Positions 48,143 through 60,300 of a DNA stretch of 64,000 bases are shown here, piece after piece (the stretch's first letter is position 1; every line of letters begins with the position of its first letter). The notes below the pieces were generated by a model. It worked only from the letters and a program-made list of their open reading frames with translations, made no database searches and was not told the DNA's origin. The stretch comes from Gnetum montanum (taxonomy: Eukaryota > Streptophyta > Gnetopsida > Gnetales > Gnetaceae). Position numbers and translations under genes: made by a program. The DNA is taken from the NCBI GenBank assembly GCA_015680685.1, contig MNCI01010115.1:382778-446777 (forward strand), written 5' to 3'.

Positions 48143-51100
48143 GTTCAGACTCTATGCAGGGGACTCAAGCCTTTTCTCCTTGTGGTTGAACTTGTCGGTG
48201 TGCTATCTTGGTTCGAACCATTGGAACTGAACACGCCTCAGTATGACATGCGGATCGGGCCTCATGTAATATAGTTTCATCCAAATGTTTGTGCATTTTC
48301 ATCATCTATTTTGCAGAATTTCAATGTTGTCATATGGTCTCACTTGAGTGAATGATTGGCTCGTCATATTGTTGAGACCATGTTGCCTGGTTCAACAAGA
48401 GACATGCTAGCCTTTGTTGTTGACATAGAAGATGGATCATATATAGTCGAGGGAGGTTTTCCCGAAGGTCCTAGATCTACATGTCCTTTGATGCGTGTGT
48501 GGGGATTGCCGTCTTGCAACCACTACAACAATAGTAGCACACTTTTTCTAGCCTACCGTGTGCATACACTATTCCAAAATCTGCCTAGAATGGTGTACAG
48601 AGTGGATAGGTATGCTCTTTTATACTTTTCTTACCTTTGGTCCCTATAACGTTATATCATTTTTTATGTATGAATACCTTTTCTTTCATAGGCCCTGTTT
48701 TGATGAGCATGGATTGCATGAGGATGATGATGGGCTTGCCTTAGTATGCACAGCCTTGGAGGCATTCATAATGGACCCCACTCTTCATGCTGCGATGCTA
48801 GATCAGACCAAGGGTGCTATTTTCAATTATCCTAGGCAATTTTCTAGGGCCTTTGAACGTTGTCAAGTTTGTCGATGTCTGCATGAGGATTGGTCTCCTG
48901 ATGGGCCCATTTTTTCTCAAACAGGTGATCCTACACCAAACATGCCTACTCCATTTGCTAATCGTAAATGATTGTGTTCCAGGCTTCATATTCATTACAT
49001 CATTTCTTATTATACTCTTAATTTTTTTCTCAATGTCTCTCTTTTTTTTTTCTACAACGGCTGTTTCCCCTGATGGGGTTACCATCATATCCGAGCACAC
49101 TAAGGCCACTCTCTTTATGAAGTTTGGAGAGACAGAGGAGTCACAACGGTGGCTGCATAAGAGGCACCTGCACAAATCATTAGCCGTCTTACCAATGTAG
49201 GCTTGATGGACCTATTTAGTACCTTGACTCATAACTTTCCCATGACTAAAATGGTTTCCATCATTGACTCTTTTAATGATGATGTGTTCTATTTTACTAC
49301 ACGAGTTCAGGGAGTTAAGGTGTCATTCCACCTAACTACCAAATTCTTTTTTGATCTCTTTGGCATACCAATGGATGGTGCTAAGGTGGCGGTAGATAGA
49401 GAAACTAAAGAAGGTCATGTGATCAAGGAACTTGAAGACTAGCTAGGTGTATGATGGGGTCCTAAGGGTTTTTCCATGCAAGTTGATACTTACTCGATAG
49501 AGGTAAATTTTCTATACCCACTCCTTAGAGCACAAGCGTTCCCTAAGTCTCTTTCTCAAGTAAGAAGTCTTAGGGTTAAGTCTACACGTGTTATGCGCTT
49601 AGTCTTAGAGACTGGTATGCGCTACAATTGGGCATAGTTCCTTGGATTAGGTCTCCGTGGAGAGATCATTAGGCTATGTTCCAATGTTGATGCTAAATCC
49701 CACTTTACCTTTGCCTTTTTCACGAGCTTTCTCTGTAGGTTTGCTAAGTTCTTAGTGGTCTATGGAGATAACCATTATGTGTTAAGGGATCATTCATAGT
49801 TACCTCACCCCTGGATTCATCATCTATTTAGCACCACTAGATCCCAAGATCCACCCGAAGGCATCAAAGAGTCAATCTCCATCACAATAGGGGTTGCAGC
49901 CAATCGTTCTCATCATTTGCATGATAGCTTGGGGTTGCAACCACCTAAAATGCATATAATTATTAGGAGAGCTCAGCTCTTGATTCAGGAGATCATTGGG
50001 AAGGCCAAGTCTAAGGTGAGAAGAGCTGAGCATTCAAGGGAACCTGCTATAGATGTGAGCCCATCGAGAGCAAAGAAGATCCAATTCATTTTTCCAGGAG
50101 CGGGTAAGTATTTTTGCTTTAAGTTTTTTTATCACCTTTTGAATTTATTTACTTACTGAAATATTCATACCTATTATGTCATGATAACCTTAGATTTATT
50201 AGTGCTAACAGAGGGTACCCCTGAGAGGGAAAGGGAAGAATTAGCTCCAATGGGTGAGTGTGAAATGGTTATCACTAGGCTAGATGAAGAGGAGGAAACG
50301 AGAGAAGAAGAAACTGAGGATATTCCCATCTTATTGGAAGAAGATGAAACAGATGCCATGGAAGTGACACTTGTTGAGGCTTTAGATGCCCTTAAGCATT
50401 CAAGCAAGGAGAGAGGTGTTTTTGAAAATTTCTTTGATGGGTCTTTGCACCTTGGTGATCTGCTTGAGCTAACCAGCAAAGGGCTTCATAGTATGTTTTG
50501 TTAGTGTGATCCACATTTTGTACTTCTTAGCTTTATACATTGTTTTTTTTTCATGTATCTTCCTAACAATAGACATGGATGCTGAATTGCCTGAAGCACA
50601 TGCATCTCAAGAAAATGTGTCAGAGTTACGGGCCCCAGTTGAGGTGTCTTCCCATGTTGATCCAACATCCGCTAATCAATTGAGGTCGTGGCCTGAGATG
50701 TCCAATAAATTAGACTTTGTTACAGCCATCGTCAATGATTTTGTTGCTCGTATACAATAGGCTCATCCTAAATTACGTATCTACATTATACTAAATGCCT
50801 GAGTTCATTGTGCTTTTGCATCCATTGGTGATCTCTTATTAGCTCATATATGTGGTTTTTGTACTTGTAGGTGCAAAGCTCCAATGGAGTCCTTCCGAGG
50901 ACACCCATACTGATTCCCTCCCTGAACTACCTAAAGATATTGAGTAGATCTCAAGAAGGATTTATGATGCAGTTTCGAGTTGTGTTGTTTAGAATGCTAA
51001 GTCTCTCTGGACCTACAGGTGCTTAATTGAACACTTATGGCATGAAGTTCAATCATTGAAGGAAAATTTGACAATGGTAACAGAGGAGAGGAATGACTTA

Positions 51101-51842
51101 CAAGCCTTTTATGATTTCTCCTCTATTAGATTAGCTGGTGATAGTACCTGGCACACATCATAGATCACCTATGCACGTTATTGGACAATCTTGAATAGCA
51201 AGGTGTAAGAGACTTCAGATCTGGCCAAACAGGGGGCCCAGATGGATTTATTGAATAGGAAGTGCCATGACTGGATGTCCTTTGCATCCAGAGTACATAA
51301 ATGGGTCCAGGATCTAAGAGATCATAAGAACCAATAAAAAAAATGGTTGGAGGAATCAATTGAACATCGTTGATTGGAGATGTTCATCAAGGGGTTAGGC
51401 TTGTGCTCTTCTTATGAAAAGTTTGTTGAGTGTATGAAAGTGGAGGGGTCTCCTGAGAGATCCATTACCACTGCCTCTGGGGAAGCTTCAACGATTATGT
51501 TTTCTCTTGAGTTCCCTTCATGGACTTCAGTGGAAAAGGGTAAAACCTTAGCTAATAGTGACCTCGGCCTCGAGGAATATTGGGCATGTGTGCCTGAAGA
51601 AGAGATTCTACAGAGTCTCCTCACCTATGAGTGCTTTAGTCCTATATTTTTTTATTTCCTTTAATCATCTTTTTTTTAGTATTTTTCTCTTTTAATCTGT
51701 TTGTTTGTGTTTACTTGTTTTGTTTTTGTTTTTGTTTTTTTTGTTATAGGGACATGGTGGTGGTGAGGTTGGCCCCAATGGGACGGGAGCTAATGACGTA
51801 GAGGATTTTGGGGACCAACCCCCTAATAATATTAATGCATAA
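48143..51842 (+). pseudogene. Spliced antisense gene inside element F, unknown protein
   Basis: A multi-exon plus-strand gene, opposite to element F. Four GT-AG introns are clean and keep the frame: 48610-48691, 50104-50211, 50491-50572 and 50750-50870 (82-121 bp). Less certain ones are 48266-48316 (short) and 51631-51749. Exon at 48317: 'ARHIVETMLPGSTRD'. Exon at 48692: 'PCFDEHGLHEDDDGLALVC'. The long exon, about 49060-50103, has 'FYFTTRVQGVKVSFHLTTKF' and 'FDLFGIPMDGAKV'. Then follow an acidic exon (runs of Glu) and a probable coiled-coil exon (51000-51400), with a possible Gly/Asn-rich end at 51842. The 'FGIPMDG' region faintly recalls plant mobile domain proteins, but I do not claim that identity. 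At least eight in-frame stops occur, mostly TAG, so it is now dead. Confidence 0.7.
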
Positions 51843-52379
51843 TTTGGCTTTATATTCTTTTCAATCTTTTCATTTTGTTTTTTGGTTTTCTTTTTAGCTG
51901 GTTTCATTGTTTTTGGAATGTGTGAGAACATATGTAAGATGATCATGGTGTAATATGTCATCATCCTATTTCCATATTAACACTATGTATTATATATATA
52001 TTTATATATTTTGTTTTTTTTTTGAAGTCTATTTGTGAACGTAAATGTAAACTGGAATCGTGACTGGTAAACATAAGGTAAATGGAAATTGTAATTTGCA
52101 AAATGTAAATGATAATGATGTAGCAAGGTTTTGGTACACAGGTAATGTACTGTGCTATAGTTTAAGGCCATTTTGGGCCACGCGTATTAGTTTAAATTCA
52201 TGATGCACTTTTGCGTCTTTATCAAAGAAAGGGAGGAGACTGTAGTTGTTTTGGTAAATTGAAAAGAACCAGCCATTTCTGACCGTGGCTAGTTTAACGT
52301 CGTTGTAGACATTTGGTAGTTTAACATCATTTTAGACGTGTGATGGTTTGTCTTAGTTTTTGATCTATTTCTTTAATTT
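51843..52379. other. Spacer between antisense gene and gag-protease
   Basis: T-rich, with an (AT)n-like tract near 51990-52006. The segment 52150-52370 repeats TAGTTTAA and GGCCATTTTGGGCC-like words, similar to the repeat fields at 24380-25020. Confidence 0.5.
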
Positions 52380-55300
52380 TCATAATTTTTTGTGAAGGGT
52401 GGGATGTGTAGGCATGATCTTGTACTCATCATCCCCCTCGCTGGATACATCAAAGGGTAGTTCTAACCAAGAGACATCTGTAGGAATCACTCCTATGTCT
52501 ATATCTTTATATGCTTCTTCTATTTTAGGAAGGTCGTAGGTTGGAGATTGAACAATGTTTAGGCTTTCATTAGTGGTGTCTTGCTTAGGTTCAAATAGTT
52601 CAACCTCTAACCCTTGGTTCGTTCCTACATGTGTGGAAGTAAGTGATGTTGCCGCATCCCTCTGTATGATCATTTCACCACCCACATAAGGTAGGTGAAT
52701 TTCTTGATGGATCGGTGAGGATACAGCTTTNGTGTATGATCATTTCACCACCCTCATAAGGTAGGTGAATTTCTTGATGGATCGGTGAGGATACAGCTTT
52801 TAGTTGAGCTAATCAAGGCCGTTCCAAAATTAGATTAAACCTCGTCATCTCATCAACAACTATGAATTTGGCCAATGTGGGGAACTATTCCCCTACTATG
52901 AAATCCAAGGTAACCATGCCTTTTACCATGACATGGGAACCACTGAAATATTTTAGGAATGATGTTAGTGTTGGCGGTATTTGTTTTGCAAGGCCCAGTT
53001 GTTCAATGATAGGAAAAGGTATTACATTTTTTGCCGCTCTATCATCAACATGCATCCTATGTATCTTAAATTGGTTAATTTGTATCATTATAAACATAGG
53101 GGCGGTAGTGACCTCTCCAGTTTTTTCATTTCGTTTAATGTCATTGGCATAAAATCCTAGAGATGTGGATCTCGATTCTTGATGTGGACACAATACAGCG
53201 TAAAAAGATGGTTCATTTGTAGGATGGTCTTCACTAACAGGGATTGAACTCAACATACACACTAGAGCTTCCCGATGTACCAGGGAGGTCATTACTAGGT
53301 CATATAGGCTTAGAGAGATGTTCTTTTGTTTTAAGGTCTATGTAAATTGGGTCAGGGCATTAGCCAAGTATTTGTTATTTGGAATGTTTTTATCTATTGA
53401 GACTTGATCCATTTGACCCAACGTTTGTATCTCTCGTGCAAGATTTTTTGTGTTATTAACTATAGCTATTAGGTTTGGGACACTGGAGACTCCTGAGTTC
53501 TTGTCTTGATGACTCATGCTAGGCTGATTAATAACTAGAACCATAGGGACAACATTCAGCAATGTGGGTCGTGGTGATCCTAACTCATGACCATGACGTT
53601 CTTTTGCTAGAAGTTCCTTGGTTAGTCTATCGACGACGCATTCTCATGAGGGTCATGGGGGAACTGTTGGGGGTTGCACATCAGGGTGTTTCAACATCCG
53701 AATTACAAATGGAATGGGTTGAGTTTGCGATGGCCCTTTTATTGTTGCAACTGCAGGTTGCACTTGGATGATGAATGGTTTTCATGGTGTAGGAGATGTA
53801 TATGTGGCAAAAGGAGCTTATGGAGGTGTTAGCATAGACGCGATTTCAGCAAGCACATGAATCACAAAAGGCTTTCGTGGGATGTCTTGTTCATTGCCGA
53901 CATGGATGGTGTTAATCACATAAGGTGACTCTTCAGTGTTAAGAGGATCTTTGTAGATCCCCATAGAATGATTTTGAGGTCTTACTGGGTTGGCTTCATC
54001 AAAGGCTATCTCACCTTTGTCAATCATACGTTGTATATCTTGTTTTAGGGTGAATCAATAGTTGGTTCCATGCCCACATTGTTGGTGATACTCACAAAAT
54101 CCATTTGACCTAAAACCTCTTGGAAGAGGGAGTTCATTAGTTGTTGCCAATGTTGGGTTTTTAACCAACTCATAGTATCGGTCGTGTTTTTGAGATGTTG
54201 CAAGAGACATTAGCTTATGTTGAATCAAACTAGCCTTTAAAAGTTGGTCCAGTAGTTATGAAGGCTTCATGGGTAAGGGTGTGTACTAAGAAGGGTCTTT
54301 TCATTCGAAGGTACGAGTATGAATTTTGTTAGCAGTTTGGGCAGAGGAGGGTTCAAGTGTAGGTGCAGGAGTGGTTCTTTCATGACTAGTGGGGGCAGCA
54401 GGTTGTTTTCCTTTTTGCCCTGTATTTTTGGGTCGAACTGTCTCTACCACTGCTATGACTGTCCTTTTAGACTTGTCCTTATCTTTCCTCATATGTTGGC
54501 TTTTAATAGTTAGGTAAGCTAGATCATGACTTGTCTGTGCTGCCTCTTCTATGTTTTTGATTTCGACAAATGCCTAACTCAAAGTACAAGTATTCAGATA
54601 ATAGAGTTTTGACTTAACAAAATCATTCACAGCACTCTTGAGGATTGTAAGTAAGTACGTTTCCGGGATAGGCTCGTGAAGTTTGTTAAGGGTAGTGCTC
54701 CATATTTGGATGAACTTTTGTACAGGCTCTAATGGTTCTTGTTTTATTTGGATTAGACTATCTAATGTGGCTTCAGGCTTCAGGTTATACTTAAAATGGG
54801 TAACAAATTGATGTAACAAATTCTCTAAAGAGGATATGGAGTTATGCAGTAGAGCTTGGTACCAGTCTAAAGGCTTTCCAGTTAAGGACATAGCGAACAC
54901 ACGCAGGATTGCCTGAGGCCATGATTGAAGTAATAGAAACTCTTATCGAAATGTCACTAGGTGAGCATTTAGATCTTCCTCTTCCTTATACTTGGTCAAT
55001 TGTGGTAGTGAAATTCCTTTTGGTAAAGTTAATGGTGGCACTGAAGAGCTAATTGGATCATCTTGATAGAAGTCCAACACCTTGACTTCTTCAGTGTTTG
55101 CAATTTTAAGGCTCTTTACTTCATCAGTCAATGCTTGCATCATTTTTCTAGAATCTATCCATTCTTGAGCACTAGGTGGATCGACTAGTTGGTTAAATTG
55201 CACATGGTGATAATTAGATTGTTGTGTGATTTTTGGGAAATATGATTGCAGGGTTGTTGATGGTTGTATTTGAGGGACATTCATAAATGGGATTGCAACG

Positions 55301-55902
55301 GGTGGTATGTTGTAGTGACCAGGTTGATGTTGTTGAATGACAGGTGCAGGCCACTTCCCAGTTAAAAGTTGTGAGGAAACAACCTAAACTTGTTGAGTTG
55401 AAGTAATGAAGGGTGTTCCTTGGATTTGCACTTGTGGTATGTAATGGGTGGATGTAGAAGCTGGTATCACGGATGGCATCCCAATTATTTGGGGTTAGAA
55501 GGTTGCTCCTATATTAGCTTGAGAGGAGAGTTGTTGGGGTTGTACTTGTATGAGAGAGGGTAATGTGGTGACCAGAGGAATAACAAGAATGGACACATTG
55601 AATTGGGTCTTGGTCATAGGGTAAGCATGAGTGGGGGTGGGTGCTTCCTATTGAGAAACAGGTGCTTGAGTGCTCGTAAACACATGAAGAGGCATGGTCT
55701 CTCCCATGAAAGGGTGGAATAATGGGTTTGTGTAAGTATGAGGACTGAGAGTGTGGTACGAATCCCCATGTTCAGATTGAGTCACGAAATCATCTTCCTC
55801 GTCTCCATTTTGAGGCTCTATGGTGGATTGCTGCAAGGTTTGATTCCTTGCCATGAGGAGTTGGGATATGAGTTCATGATGGGATTTAGAGAGGGGAATC
55901 AT
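52380..55902 (-). pseudogene. gag-protease frame of element F
   Basis: Starting at the minus-strand ATG at 55902, all open blocks to 52885 lie in one frame (differences divisible by three), broken only by stops. Order: Gln/Pro-rich N-terminus (55902-55300); capsid with 'MSLTGKPLDWYQALLHN', 'FVTHFKYNLKPEATLDSLI' and 'DFVKSKLYYLNTC' (54900-54574); basic linker; zinc-knuckle-like 'CEYHQQCGHGTN' (near 54090); Pro-rich linker; protease with 'MHVDDRAAKNVIPFPIIEQLGL' (about 53070). Then 'HQEIHLPYEGGEMII' and an acidic tail to 52380. The tail is out of frame only because of the false duplication at 52663-52800. A dead Gag-Pro of more than 1100 codons. Confidence 0.87.
52663..52800. other. False 68-bp duplication around a single N
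   Basis: 52663-52730 and 52733-52800 are the same sequence apart from one base (52684 A, 52754 T), separated by N at 52731 and one G. The offset is 70 bases. Removing it brings the downstream codons back into the gag-protease frame (55902 minus 52755 is 3 x 1049). This is a contig join that was not merged. Confidence 0.9.
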
Positions 55903-56677
55903 GTCATATGCTAAAGGAGTAAAGTTATGACCTCCCTTATAGATGAGTTCATAATGTCATTTTGCTTCCATTTCCATGCAATCAATGGGTAGGTTAGCTT
56001 GGATCTTTACGCAGATGAAGTTGTGTTGTTCTGGGGTGAGAATTGTATATGTAGGGTCCTTGCCTTATAACCTAAGTGATCGATGAGTTGTCCCTTGAGA
56101 GTTCATCTCTCCAATGATGACTATGGGTTCAGTTGTGGTCACAGAATGCGAGATTTCAGCATTAAGGTCAGAAATAGGCAATGCTGCTTTGATCTAAGAA
56201 GATTCCATGTATGTAACTGGCTTGACTAGCTGACTGTGTGTAAGTAGTGTATGCAAGCTGAGCTTGAGCAAGCCGCGTGTGCATATGCTAGCTTGTGTGC
56301 AACATGTGCAAGCGTAGTGTACATGTAGTGTAAGAATAATGTAGCATAGTGTGTGTGAGTGGTGTGTGGGCATAGCGTGTGTATGCCCTGCATTGTTTTT
56401 TGTAGCATATGACATTTTGGATTTTCGTAGTGTTGAGCTTTGTAGTGTGTGTATGCTGTGTTGGGTTTTCATAGTGTGTGCAAGCTATACTTAATATTTT
56501 CAGCAGTAGTTGTAGAATTTACTACATTGGCAACAACGTAAGAGTTTTGCAAGGATTTAATTCAATCATGAATAGATTGGTATGGTTTAAGCAAGCTAAG
56601 CTTGCATTCTACACTTGACCTGCACCGCGCATGAAAGGTAATGAAATCAATGTTTTATCGAGATGGAAAACAAGGTC
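55903..56677 (-). other. 5' leader of element F
   Basis: Between primer-binding site and gag start. Rich in TGTGTGAG and GTGTGC words (56230-56480). No conserved domain; small frames here look accidental. Confidence 0.5.
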
Positions 56678-56697
56678 GGCCCTCCTTCTAGCGCCAA
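56678..56697 (-). other. Primer-binding site of element F
   Basis: Plus-strand GGCCCTCCTTCTAGCGCCAA, the reverse complement of TTGGCGCTAGAAGGAGGGCC, four bases from the LTR edge. Same site as element D. Confidence 0.8.
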
Positions 56698-56701
56698 TTT
56701 C

Positions 56702-58643
56702 TATACCGTATGAAATATTTAGCGTAAGGTTGGAGGAAAAAGAACATCAAAAGATCCCAGAGAGATACAGCTGACCTTGCCTTCATGTGAGGGCAAGCCA
56801 GAAAAACGAAGGTAGAGTGCCTTGGATGGTCTACACGCAAATCAACCAAGGACTTCCCCAAGCATACGCTATGGCCTGTGCTGGGGTTATCTTTGCGAAA
56901 TGTAAAATAGAGAGTGTAATGCAATGAAATGTAAATGTGCAAAATAGCATGTAAACGTAAATAGAATTTATGCCAAAACATGCAATAAAATGGGATAATG
57001 CAAACAATGAACCAAAACAGCATAATAGAAGGCAAAAATGAAACTGTGTTGTATTAATTAACAATATGTGCACCATTCAAAATGTAGTTGCATGTTTGGA
57101 TTGCAAGTAAGACGTTAACCTCCGATGTGAGGTGTTTGCAGGTGCTCGGGATCATGTGCGTTCGGGCTTAAGGTTGCTGGTTTCCTTTCTCTAATTTTTG
57201 CCAACCCCATTTATGTCACTGAATAGGGTATTTATACATTTTTCTAGGCTCAGGAATAGGATTTGTGAATGAGATCAATGTCTGTGAGACAAGACAAAAA
57301 AATGGATTGTGTGGCAGGTGTTCGATGTACAACCATGTGTCAACTAGATGTATATAGGTAGACTATGTTCTAGACCGAATGCACTATATCTTACAATGTG
57401 TTTTAGCTTGTGCAAGCTAGCTTACACTCATAGAAGCATGTACAATTTGTAGCGTAAGAGCTTGAATAGCACAAAAATATGAAAAATTTATAGTAACTGA
57501 TAATGTACAACAAGATAATTTGACCACAACTCGCTTGGAGTGTCAGAATCTATGGACTGACTACTGCTGAAAGTGTTTTTACTTCACCAAGGTTGCCATC
57601 ATGCATTGATTTTGTGTTGGCATGCCCTCAGCGTGTGTTTGAAGTGCTTTTTCTTGGTCGTGACTAGTGCTCATGCTAGATTCACACTGCCAATGTGACC
57701 TCAGCATCACCTCAGCATGCATAACCAAAAATGATGTATTTTGTGTCAAAATTCCACCTTTAAGACTATTTTTTGAAGTGTAACTACTACCTAACCTTGA
57801 GGACATCTTGCATGTTTAATTTGAGCCTATCTGTGCTTGAATTTAGGTTATTTTTGATAGCTCACACTAGGCTCATGTTGTCAACATGACCTGGGCATGA
57901 GTGAGCCAAAATGTGAAGTTTCATGCCCAAATTTTAATTTTTTTGACCTATTTTCAAGTATAGCTATTTCCTATCCTAAAAGTGGAGTTCATGTCATAAA
58001 CTAGGCTTAGGATTGCTTGATTTGGACCATTTTTGTTAACTCATGCTTGACTCACACGATCAGCATGACCTAGGTGTGACCCCAGCATGACTCTAGCGTA
58101 CATGATAGGACTGTGTTGTTTTGGGCCCAAAATCTAAAGTTCTGGAGGATGGGAGTTGCAATGATCATTAGTGAACTTCAAAGGTGTCTTGCATTGCTTA
58201 GATTTAGATCATTTTAGCTTGATTTCAAGGCTCTGGAAGTTACTCATGTTGTACTCACACTAGACTCACGCTGGCAACATGACCTGGGCATGACCTCAGC
58301 ATGAGTAGCAAGATTTGTGCAAGTTTGACTTGAAACCTTGGGTTCTGGATGCTGAAACTTGGAGTAGTCATCAGTGGGCCCCGAGGGGGCCTTGCCTATT
58401 CAAATTAGGATCATTTTAACGTAATTTGGAGGCTCTAAAGGTTGCGCACACTGCACGCACACTGGACTCATGCTACATGCATGCTGCACGTATGTCGCAC
58501 GTACGCTGGTAGTGTGACTTGAGCGTGACCTCAGCGTGCATGAAAAGATTCATACACTTTAGTTTGATTTTTTAACTTTTGGATGTTGAATTTTATGGTT
58601 GTTCTCATTTCAAAGTGTTAAGCTAAAATTTTGTGGTGTTTCT
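56702..58643 (-). repeat. 5' LTR of element F
   Basis: 1942 bp, equal in length to the 3' LTR, and carrying the same five internal repeats (for example near 57665, 57860, 58040, 58255 and 58460). It is followed by ATTTG, the right half of the target duplication. Substitutions between the two LTRs are common, many of them C/T or G/A. Confidence 0.92.
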
Positions 58644-60240
58644 ATTTGTACTAGATGTTACTACACTTGGAGATGTGCAAACATTCATCGAAACCATAAG
58701 TGAGAGATTCAGTGTAGCCCAGCATGAGGAGTTGCTGGAGTAACTAGTGGGAACCAACCAACTGATTTTGGATGTTTTTAACCTTTTGGATAATATTACT
58801 ACTACCCAATCGTAGCTTCTTGAGGCCAAGGGTATGTATATTATACTCAAGGTGCAACTCAAAATAGCCAAAATTAAGAACCAACGCTTGGTTGTGAAGG
58901 TTACAAACATAGAGCCTACCTCCCTGATCCCATGGGACTTGGCCAAGAAACCACAAGATATGAAGCTTTCTAACAAATTTAGCAAAAATTAGAGAGGTTA
59001 GGTATGCAAAGGAGTCAATAGTCTTTGATTAATCCTTAGTGAATGTAGTGACTTACAACATGCAGAAGGACTTAGATTGGACTTGCCAAGAGAACAAGAA
59101 CCTAACTGTAGAAAATAATCACCTACATAATATTGATGCACAAAAATGATAACTGACTAGATTTATCCATCAACATCAAGAGTAACTCACTAGGGTGAAT
59201 GATGTATTAAGAATGTTAGTAGCAGAGAATCATAATCTCTCTATGGAGGAGGTGCATTCCATTCACCAAAAATTTCCAATTGAGTTTTCCATATAAAAAA
59301 GGGGGCACTTAAATTTAAGAGGATTAAGAGCCACTACAAGGATTAAGTTGGTCTATAGAAAGAATTTAATGAGAAGTGCATCCAAATGATGAAGGAAAGA
59401 GTGAATGAAGCACTCTAGTAGATCCAACAAGGAGGTGATGTCTAGTAGTCCATCTTGAATACAACAAGGCAAAAATCTACATAAAGGAGTTGCAAATCAA
59501 GGGCATGACAAATTATAAGGAGCTTTCCAACCTCTATTATGCAAACATGGTAATGCTGACTACTAGACATCCATAGTTAGAAATTGAAAAAGTAAGTGGC
59601 TAACTTGTACTTATTGTATGAGGTAGAGTTCAAGACTCATAGGGAGACCAACAAAAAGCTTGAGATTGCAAATGCAGAACTTAATGTTCTCAAGACAAAT
59701 TTCACTAATTAAATATCAACAATAAAGAACCTAGGCAAAAGAATGAACAACTACCAAGAGTTGTACAATGCAGTTAAGGCATTCAACATTGAACCCAAAC
59801 TTTTAGCTACCTAGTTTGTTAATGCAAAGGAGATGTTACTAGAAATGCACTATCCTTGGAATTTTTCCACTCTAGCATATATTCACGATGCAATGTGGAT
59901 CATGAATAATCCTAGGGAAAAAAGTAGAGATGAAAGCATTGCTCAATGCTTTCTACATCCCACCATAAGTTGTAGCTATTGTTAGAAAACTACAGCCTTT
60001 GCAGCAACTGCTGCTTGTTCCAAAAGCAAGAGAAGGTCTTTTAAAACCTACCCCACTTGGGACTATTTGACTTTTTTCCTTTTTCTTCCAACCATTACAA
60101 GTGTTGGTTGTTCATTTTTTGTCATCATGTTTAGTTTTTTTATCCTGAACACTAAATTTTGTAATGATTATAAATCTGTACACTTAGGCATTTAGTTTTT
60201 GTTGTGTTTGTTTTGTGTGTCTGTAGTCAATCAATAACCC
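58644..60240 (+). pseudogene. Right part of the accessory ORF in element E
   Basis: Opens at once after element F: 'LDVTTLGDVQTFIETISERF', 'SVAQHEELLE', then (after a Gln-type stop) 'LVGTNQLILDVFNLLDNITT', 'LEAKGMYIILKVQLKIAKIK' and so on. High Glu/Lys/Leu content and heptad-like spacing suggest coiled coils; a second block near 59640-59800 ('THRETNKKLEIANAELNVLK') has the same character. I do not recognise the protein. The frame becomes unreadable after about 59950. Confidence 0.45.
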
Positions 60241-60279
60241 CATACCTTCCCAAATTTTGTAAAGAACTCAAAGATGAGT

Positions 60280-60300
60280 TTTCATTCAATCATGCAAGTA
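60280..60300 (+). other. Sequence before the 3' LTR of element E
   Basis: TTTTCATTCAATCATGCAAGTA parallels the bases before the right LTR of element A. Here the G-rich tract has decayed to ATGCAAGTA. Confidence 0.5.

Larger units (their letters stand above)
39328..58643 (-). mobile_element. Element F: 19.3-kb Tat/Ogre-like LTR retrotransposon
   Basis: Both LTRs are 1942 bp (39328-41269 and 56702-58643). In element orientation they begin TGAAAC and end GGTACA or GGTATA. ATTTT to the left and ATTTG to the right are a target duplication with one change. Inside, on the minus strand, are primer-binding site, leader, one gag-protease frame, RT, RNase H, a second RNase H-like segment, integrase, a repeat-bearing 3' region and a polypurine tract. 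Large size, long LTRs, two RNase H segments and the gag-protease/RT separation are traits of the Tat lineage (Ogre, Retand). A plus-strand spliced gene lies between protease and RT. Confidence 0.88.

Noticed and set aside
48205-48222. tRNA gene suggested by GGTTCGAACC
   Set aside because: Only a B-box-like word; no A-box, acceptor stem or cloverleaf around it, and it lies within a readable exon.
51165-51359. Minus-strand frame opposite the antisense gene, and similar shadow frames
   Set aside because: No family match; explained by the plus-strand coding exon in the same place.
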